From positions 1-36,956 of the forward strand of contig JABDQA010000030.1 in NCBI GenBank assembly GCA_013042475.1: a stretch of 36,956 bases of DNA. The letters run 5' to 3'. Below the pieces are notes generated by a model. It searched no databases, had not been told where the DNA came from, and saw nothing but the letters and a program-made list of their open reading frames with translations. Shown in pieces: positions 33,166-36,956 of this stretch; positions within the stretch are counted from its first letter, which is position 1; each line of letters starts with the position of its first letter. The DNA is from Desulfofustis sp. GTDB lineage: Bacteria; Desulfobacterota; Desulfobulbia; Desulfobulbales; Desulfocapsaceae. The position numbers and the translations under genes are program-made.

Positions 33166-34152
33166 ATGAGAGATCACGCAAAAAAAATGACAATTCTGCT
33201 GACTGCGCTGGTGATGGCATTCAGCATAACAATTCAGGCTCATGCTGCCGGAAAAGTCAGGATAGCACTGGGCGATGTTGCCTCAGTTGAGACCCTTGCG
33301 TTTCTTGTCGCATTGGATCGGGCCAAGGACCGTGGGCTTGATTATGAAATGACCGCATTTGCAAAGGAACAACTAGCTATCCAGGCGGTGATTGGCGGCC
33401 AAATGGACATCGCCGTTGGTACTCCTTATTCAGTCATTCAAAAAACCAACGTTCCAATCCGTAATATCTTTCAGCTGAGCAAGCTGGTCTTCTTCCCAGT
33501 GGCTGACAAGAAATACAAAACCTGGCAGGACCTGGACGGAGAGCCATTTACCTTTCACGCCCGGGGGACTGGAACTGAAGCTATTGGTGATATCATCATC
33601 AAACGCGAAAATATAACCCTGGGTCAGCGCAGCTATGTTCCCGGTTCTGAGAACCGCATCATCGGCATGATGAAAGGTCAGATCAATGCAACGATTGTTG
33701 ACCTGTCAAACAAGAACATCCTGATGGAAAAGGCTGGAGATAAATTTCACGTCCTGCCAGGAATTGAAGATCCAGCGAGTGACGAAGTCCTGTTTGCTGA
33801 GATTGGTTGGCTGAAAGAGAATGAAGAAAGTGTGGCGATTCTGGTTGAGGAATTGCTGCGAACCTGGCGTGAGCTGGCTGAAGATCATACGATCCTCGAC
33901 AAGGAGCGGAAGGCACGAGGCTTACTCGCCGATATTCCCAAGGAACTGCTGGAAGAGGTCGATGCCTATTACAAGGAAGCCATTGAAGGCGGTGTCTTCG
34001 ATCCCAACGGCGGTGGTGAAGAAGCAGCCCTGGCAGACTTCATCTTTTTCGTCGATGCCGGTCAACTCGAGGGTCCTGCTTCAGACCTGAAGGTAGAAGA
34101 CTTCTGGTACCTCGCCCCTCTCGATGCCGCTAAAGCCAAGCTTGGCAACTAA
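33166..34152 (+). CDS. ABC transporter substrate-binding protein, NMT1/TauA/SsuA-like
   Basis: A 328-residue periplasmic binding protein. Start ATG 33166, with GGGAGGA about 7 nt upstream, is better than GTG 33151. Signal peptide: basic N-terminus, hydrophobic core ILLTALVMAFSITI, cleavage after AHA (near 27). The mature protein begins GKVRIALGD and has the type-II binding-protein pattern AIQAVIGGQMDIAVGTPYSVIQ and LDGEPFTFHARGTGTEAIGD. Members bind thiamine precursors, sulfonates, aromatic acids and others; the ligand here is unknown. It is bracketed by two strong hairpins, likely giving it higher mRNA levels than the permeases. Confidence 0.9.
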   Translation: MRDHAKKMTILLTALVMAFSITIQAHAAGKVRIALGDVASVETLAFLVALDRAKDRGLDYEMTAFAKEQLAIQAVIGGQMDIAVGTPYSVIQKTNVPIRNIFQLSKLVFFPVADKKYKTWQDLDGEPFTFHARGTGTEAIGDIIIKRENITLGQRSYVPGSENRIIGMMKGQINATIVDLSNKNILMEKAGDKFHVLPGIEDPASDEVLFAEIGWLKENEESVAILVEELLRTWRELAEDHTILDKERKARGLLADIPKELLEEVDAYYKEAIEGGVFDPNGGGEEAALADFIFFVDAGQLEGPASDLKVEDFWYLAPLDAAKAKLGN

Positions 34153-34173
34153 GCAGCCAGTAATCCGAATATC

Positions 34174-34205
34174 CGGTTGTCCGGTACAATGTAGCCGGAC
34201 AACCG
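34174..34205 (+). promoter_or_regulatory. Strong intra-operon stem-loop between binding protein and permease
   Basis: Perfect 11-bp stem CGGTTGTCCGG (34174-34184) and CCGGACAACCG (34195-34205), loop TACAATGTAG, with ATAT/ATAT flanks that can extend it. No T-run. The position is typical of hairpins that protect an upstream binding-protein mRNA from 3' decay and lower expression of downstream genes. Confidence 0.65.
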
Positions 34206-34247
34206 ATATCACGGGGCAAATATTCCCCTGGAGCAATGGAATAGTCT

Positions 34248-35012
34248 ATGAAATCTTTTTTTACCCACCCCCTGACGCTGCGCGTGATTTCGGTTGTCAT
34301 CGTTTTCAGTTTCTGGGAGTATCTCGGGCGCATACCGATTAGTCCCGCCTTTCCGACATTTCTGGAAACCATGGCAGCTCTGTGGGAGATGATAACGGAC
34401 GGGTCCATGGCGGCAGTATACCCGGCAACGTTTCAGCCCCTTCTGATTGGGTTGTTTATCTCTTCATTTTTCGGTATTGCCTGCGGCATATTTATGGGGC
34501 TCAATCACAGAGCTGAATGGTTTGGGGCTCCAGTATTTATTGTCCTGCAATCCGCACCTTTGGCCGCCTTGATACCTCTGCTCACTTTTGCCTACGGTAT
34601 CGGACTCACATCAAAAGTCTTGACGGTCTGCATCATGTCGATGCCGGTAATTGTCTTGAACGCCTATTCGGCTGTACGGCATACACCGGTAACCATGATA
34701 GAGATGGGGGCGTCCTACCTGGGAAGTCGATGGCAGATTGTCATGAAAATAGTCATCCCGGCTGCAAGTCCGGTGATTTATGCCGGTCTCCGGCTCGGGG
34801 CGGCGATGGGGTTTATTGGGGCAATACTGGCGGAGCTTTTGATCACTCCAACAGGTATTGGTGACCTGATCACCTACAACCAATCCATCGCCGAATATGC
34901 CAAGATGTATGCCGCCATTTTCTCGATCATGGTTTTTGCCGTGATCTTTATCGAAATTCTAGAACGAACCGAATACATATTTTTCAGACCTGACAAGAGG
35001 GTTTCCCAATGA
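34248..35012 (+). CDS. ABC transporter permease (SsuC/TauC-like), first of two
   Basis: A 254-residue inner-membrane permease with about six helices. The N-terminal segment (LTLRVISVVIVFSFWEYLG) is followed by a PISPAFPTFLETMAALWEM periplasmic loop. The EAA loop that contacts the ATPase is EMGASYLGSRWQIVMKIVIP, followed by ASPVIYAGLRLG. Its stop overlaps the ATPase start (ATGA), so the two are coupled. A second permease follows the ATPase, giving a heterodimeric channel. The weak ribosome-binding site and the hairpin before it suggest lower expression than the binding protein. Confidence 0.9.
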   Translation: MKSFFTHPLTLRVISVVIVFSFWEYLGRIPISPAFPTFLETMAALWEMITDGSMAAVYPATFQPLLIGLFISSFFGIACGIFMGLNHRAEWFGAPVFIVLQSAPLAALIPLLTFAYGIGLTSKVLTVCIMSMPVIVLNAYSAVRHTPVTMIEMGASYLGSRWQIVMKIVIPAASPVIYAGLRLGAAMGFIGAILAELLITPTGIGDLITYNQSIAEYAKMYAAIFSIMVFAVIFIEILERTEYIFFRPDKRVSQ

Positions 35013-35803
35013 GCACTACTGCAGAAGCAGTTTCTACTGCGACCTCTCCAATAGCCGTGGAGGTTGAGCAGGTATCCAAGATTTATCCTGGTGGAGTTGA
35101 AGCGTTACATGATATGACAATTCAATTTCCCAAGGGGCAGCTGACGTCACTGCTTGGGCCTTCGGGGTGCGGCAAGACCACTTTGTTGAAGATTATCGCC
35201 GGTCTGCTGCCCCTTACAACTGGAAGAGTAACGGTCAATGGGGTAGAGGTCACTGGCCCGGGCGAAGAGCGTGCATTTGTCTTCCAGGACTTCGCCTTAA
35301 TGCCGTGGGCCTCGGTTCTACGTAATGCGGCTTTTGGCCTGGAGCTGAGAGGTGTGCCCAAGTCAGAACGCAACGCCATCGCCGAGAAATACATTGAAGC
35401 TGTTGGGCTGAAAGGCTATGAGAATCTCTATCCGCATGAACTTTCCGGAGGTATGCGGCAGCGCGTGGGGCTGGCAAGAGCCCTTGCCGTCGACGCCGAT
35501 GTACTCCTGATGGATGAGCCCTTTTCGGCCGTTGACGAACAGACCAGAAGGAAATTTCAGGAAGATTTACTGGATGTAATCAAAGAAGAAGGAAAAACAT
35601 TTATCTTCGTTACGCACTCGATCGAGGAGGCAGTGTATGTTTCTCATAGTATTGCCCTGCTACTGCCGCGACCAAGCCGCGTTTCAGAAATTATCAGACC
35701 TGATATCGACCGCAGCATATCTCCAGACGCCATCAGGCGCGACCCCGTCTACCTCGATATAGTCGAGCGTATCTGGCAGGGGTTGAGATCCTACGTGGAG
35801 TAA
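35009..35803 (+). CDS. ABC transporter ATP-binding protein (SsuB/TauB-like)
   Basis: A 264-residue ATPase. Walker A GPSGCGKTT (50-58), Q-loop FQDFALMPW, signature LSGGMRQRVGLARAL, Walker B VLLMDEPFSAVDEQTRR, and switch His in FVTHSIEEAV. The N-terminal ~15 residues (STTAEAVSTATSP) are a Ser/Thr/Ala-rich extension. The motif set resembles the ThiZ-like ATPase at the left edge, but the two are clearly different paralogs. It couples both flanking permeases; the second permease starts 15 nt after it. Confidence 0.93.
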   Translation: MSTTAEAVSTATSPIAVEVEQVSKIYPGGVEALHDMTIQFPKGQLTSLLGPSGCGKTTLLKIIAGLLPLTTGRVTVNGVEVTGPGEERAFVFQDFALMPWASVLRNAAFGLELRGVPKSERNAIAEKYIEAVGLKGYENLYPHELSGGMRQRVGLARALAVDADVLLMDEPFSAVDEQTRRKFQEDLLDVIKEEGKTFIFVTHSIEEAVYVSHSIALLLPRPSRVSEIIRPDIDRSISPDAIRRDPVYLDIVERIWQGLRSYVE

Positions 35804-35818
35804 GTAAAAGGGGAAACG

Positions 35819-36574
35819 ATGAAGATATTTGGAATTAAAATTCCGATGATGGCCTCGCTGATTTTCTGGGCCATTCTCTGGGAGATTGTCGGTCAGCTTG
35901 AACTGTCGATATTATTACCGCCTTTCAGCCACATCATTATAAGGCTCGTTGAGATCGTCCCAACGAAAATGTTTATGGATGCGTTTCTGGTAACGGCGCA
36001 GTGTTTTCTCGCTGGAATTGCTATTGCCATCACTTTAGGAATTCCAATTGGAGTTCTTATGGGACGCTCGATCGTGATTGATCGGATGCTGCTGCCCTGG
36101 GTGAATATGTTTCTAAGTGCGCCCTTGACCGCTCTCGTTCCAGTCTTGATGACCCTGTTTGGTTTTGGCATGAAAACAATCATACTTACCACCGTGTTGT
36201 TTGCCATCTGGATTATCGTGCTCGACGCCCGGGCAGGGGTAAAAAATATTACCCCTTCACTGATCGACATGGCCAAATCGTTTCAGGCAAGCTACTGGCA
36301 GGCTTTTACCAAAGTCTACGTCTGGGCTGCACTGCCTGAAATCCTGGCGGGCATGCGACTGGGATGTATTCGCGCCGTAAAGGGGGTTATTATCGGACAA
36401 CTTCTCGTATCTGTCGTTGGTTTCGGACGGCTTTTTGAACTTTATTCTTCTAACTTTTTGATGGAGCATATGTGGGCATTGTTGTTCGTACTTTTTTTCT
36501 TCGCCTTTATACTTGCGGAGGGTCTCGGATTGCTTGAGCGGAAATTTGAATACTATGCCGCTGAACGTCATTAA
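35819..36574 (+). CDS. ABC transporter permease (SsuC/TauC-like), second of two
   Basis: A 251-residue permease with hydrophobic N-terminus (IPMMASLIFWAILWEIVGQLELSIL) and the same fold as its partner. The EAA-like loop is DMAKSFQASYWQAFTKVYVW, followed by PEILAGMRLGCIRAVKGVIIGQLL. AGTAAAAGGGG gives a plausible ribosome-binding site. Having two different permeases with one ATPase and one binding protein is less usual in the SsuABC/TauABC branch, where a single permease normally homodimerises. Confidence 0.9.
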   Translation: MKIFGIKIPMMASLIFWAILWEIVGQLELSILLPPFSHIIIRLVEIVPTKMFMDAFLVTAQCFLAGIAIAITLGIPIGVLMGRSIVIDRMLLPWVNMFLSAPLTALVPVLMTLFGFGMKTIILTTVLFAIWIIVLDARAGVKNITPSLIDMAKSFQASYWQAFTKVYVWAALPEILAGMRLGCIRAVKGVIIGQLLVSVVGFGRLFELYSSNFLMEHMWALLFVLFFFAFILAEGLGLLERKFEYYAAERH

Positions 36575-36617
36575 TTTTGCTACTACAAGGCGCATGAGGA
36601 GTTAAGGAGATTTACTG

Positions 36618-36956
36618 ATGGAAACTAAATATCTACAGGAAGATAAGTGGTGGGTAAGCCCCTACAACTTTGTTGATGGAGTAACCTCGGAATTTAATTT
36701 GCCGGAAAAAGTGGAAATTCATGATGCAACCCTGCGCGACGGGGAGCAGACCCCGGGAGTCGTTTTCAGAAAAGATGACAAAGTGCGGATTGCCCAAAAG
36801 CTCGATGAAGTGGGTGTAGAACGAATCGAGGCGGGCATGCCGGCCGTGTCCCAGGAAGATTTCGATGCGATCAAAGCCATCAGCAAATTGGGATTGAAAG
36901 CCAAAATCTTTACCTTTGCGCGAGCGCTTCCTGTTGATATCGACAAGGCGATAGAC
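36618..36956 (+). CDS. DRE-TIM/HMGL-like lyase or synthase (partial, 3' end missing)
   Basis: The first 113 codons reach the right edge with no stop. The start ATG has AAGGAGA 7 nt upstream. The product shows VEIHDATLRDGEQTPGV (residues 32-47), the metal-binding and catalytic DxTLRDGEQ signature of 2-isopropylmalate, homocitrate and citramalate synthases and HMG-CoA lyase, followed by IAQKLDEVGVERIEAGMP. Residues R40 and D41 are in place. Because it terminates a GntR-SDR-ABC operon and not a leucine operon, a catabolic acyl-condensing or cleaving role is more likely than leucine synthesis. The exact reaction cannot be told from this fragment. Confidence 0.88.
   Translation, partial: METKYLQEDKWWVSPYNFVDGVTSEFNLPEKVEIHDATLRDGEQTPGVVFRKDDKVRIAQKLDEVGVERIEAGMPAVSQEDFDAIKAISKLGLKAKIFTFARALPVDIDKAID

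Noticed and set aside
36618-36956. Calling the right-edge gene leuA
   Set aside because: The DxTLRDGEQ motif is shared by several enzymes, the fragment is too short to place, and the operon is not a leucine operon.

Overview
The window looks like a chromosomal segment of a Gram-negative, Desulfobacterota-type (deltaproteobacterial) bacterium, quite possibly of the order Desulfobulbales. The reasons are a lysS-lolC-lolD operon, a tamA-tamB outer-membrane pair, a TPP-riboswitch thiamine operon, and intergenic palindromic repeats of a kind I recall from that phylum. This assignment is inference from gene content and style; there is no rRNA or other phylogenetic marker. No rRNA, tRNA, CRISPR array, integrase, complete insertion sequence or prophage gene was found.

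Layout. (1) 1-2872, minus strand: thiamine salvage and uptake operon with a sigma70-type promoter, a TPP riboswitch, thiM, thiE, an ABC ATPase and an ABC permease cut by the left edge. (2) 3037-3342: a small Lys-rich protein under an AT-rich double palindrome that resembles a Fur-family box. (3) 3405-8201: a glutathione S-transferase (minus), then a tight plus-strand run of LysE exporter, SAM methyltransferase, SurE nucleotidase, eukaryotic-type serine/threonine dehydratase and a four-cysteine DUF1847 protein. (4) 8214-14292: a lysS-lolC-lolD-SGNH hydrolase block and rlmD on the minus strand, bracketed by two copies of a dispersed palindromic repeat. (5) 14350-23082, plus strand: tamA-tamB (4-nt overlap), a YqeY-like protein, trkA and a periplasmic PQQ-type sugar dehydrogenase. 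(6) 23107-27091: a glutathione-themed group of a second GST, a GFA/CENP-V protein, gshA and an N-formylglutamate amidohydrolase.

(7) 27092-31200 is looser and visibly more AT-rich, with long gene-poor stretches and possible remnants. It holds a metallophosphoesterase, a coiled-coil small protein, an MBL-fold hydrolase, a gamma-carbonic-anhydrase-like protein and a VOC protein. (8) 31363-36956, plus strand: a catabolic or uptake gene cluster. A GntR/FCD regulator sits behind three 12-bp palindromes spaced exactly 22 bp apart. It is followed by an SDR with an altered catalytic tetrad, an NMT1/TauA-like binding protein flanked by two strong stem-loops, a permease, an ATPase, a second permease, and the start of a DRE-TIM/HMGL-type lyase or synthase that runs off the right edge.

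The most interesting part is region 8. Its operator architecture is explicit in the sequence, but its substrate is unknown. Together the genes suggest that a small carboxylate- or acyl-type compound is imported by the ABC system, acted on by the SDR, and then joined or cleaved as an acyl unit by the HMGL-type enzyme, under control of a ligand-responsive GntR repressor. That pathway is inference.
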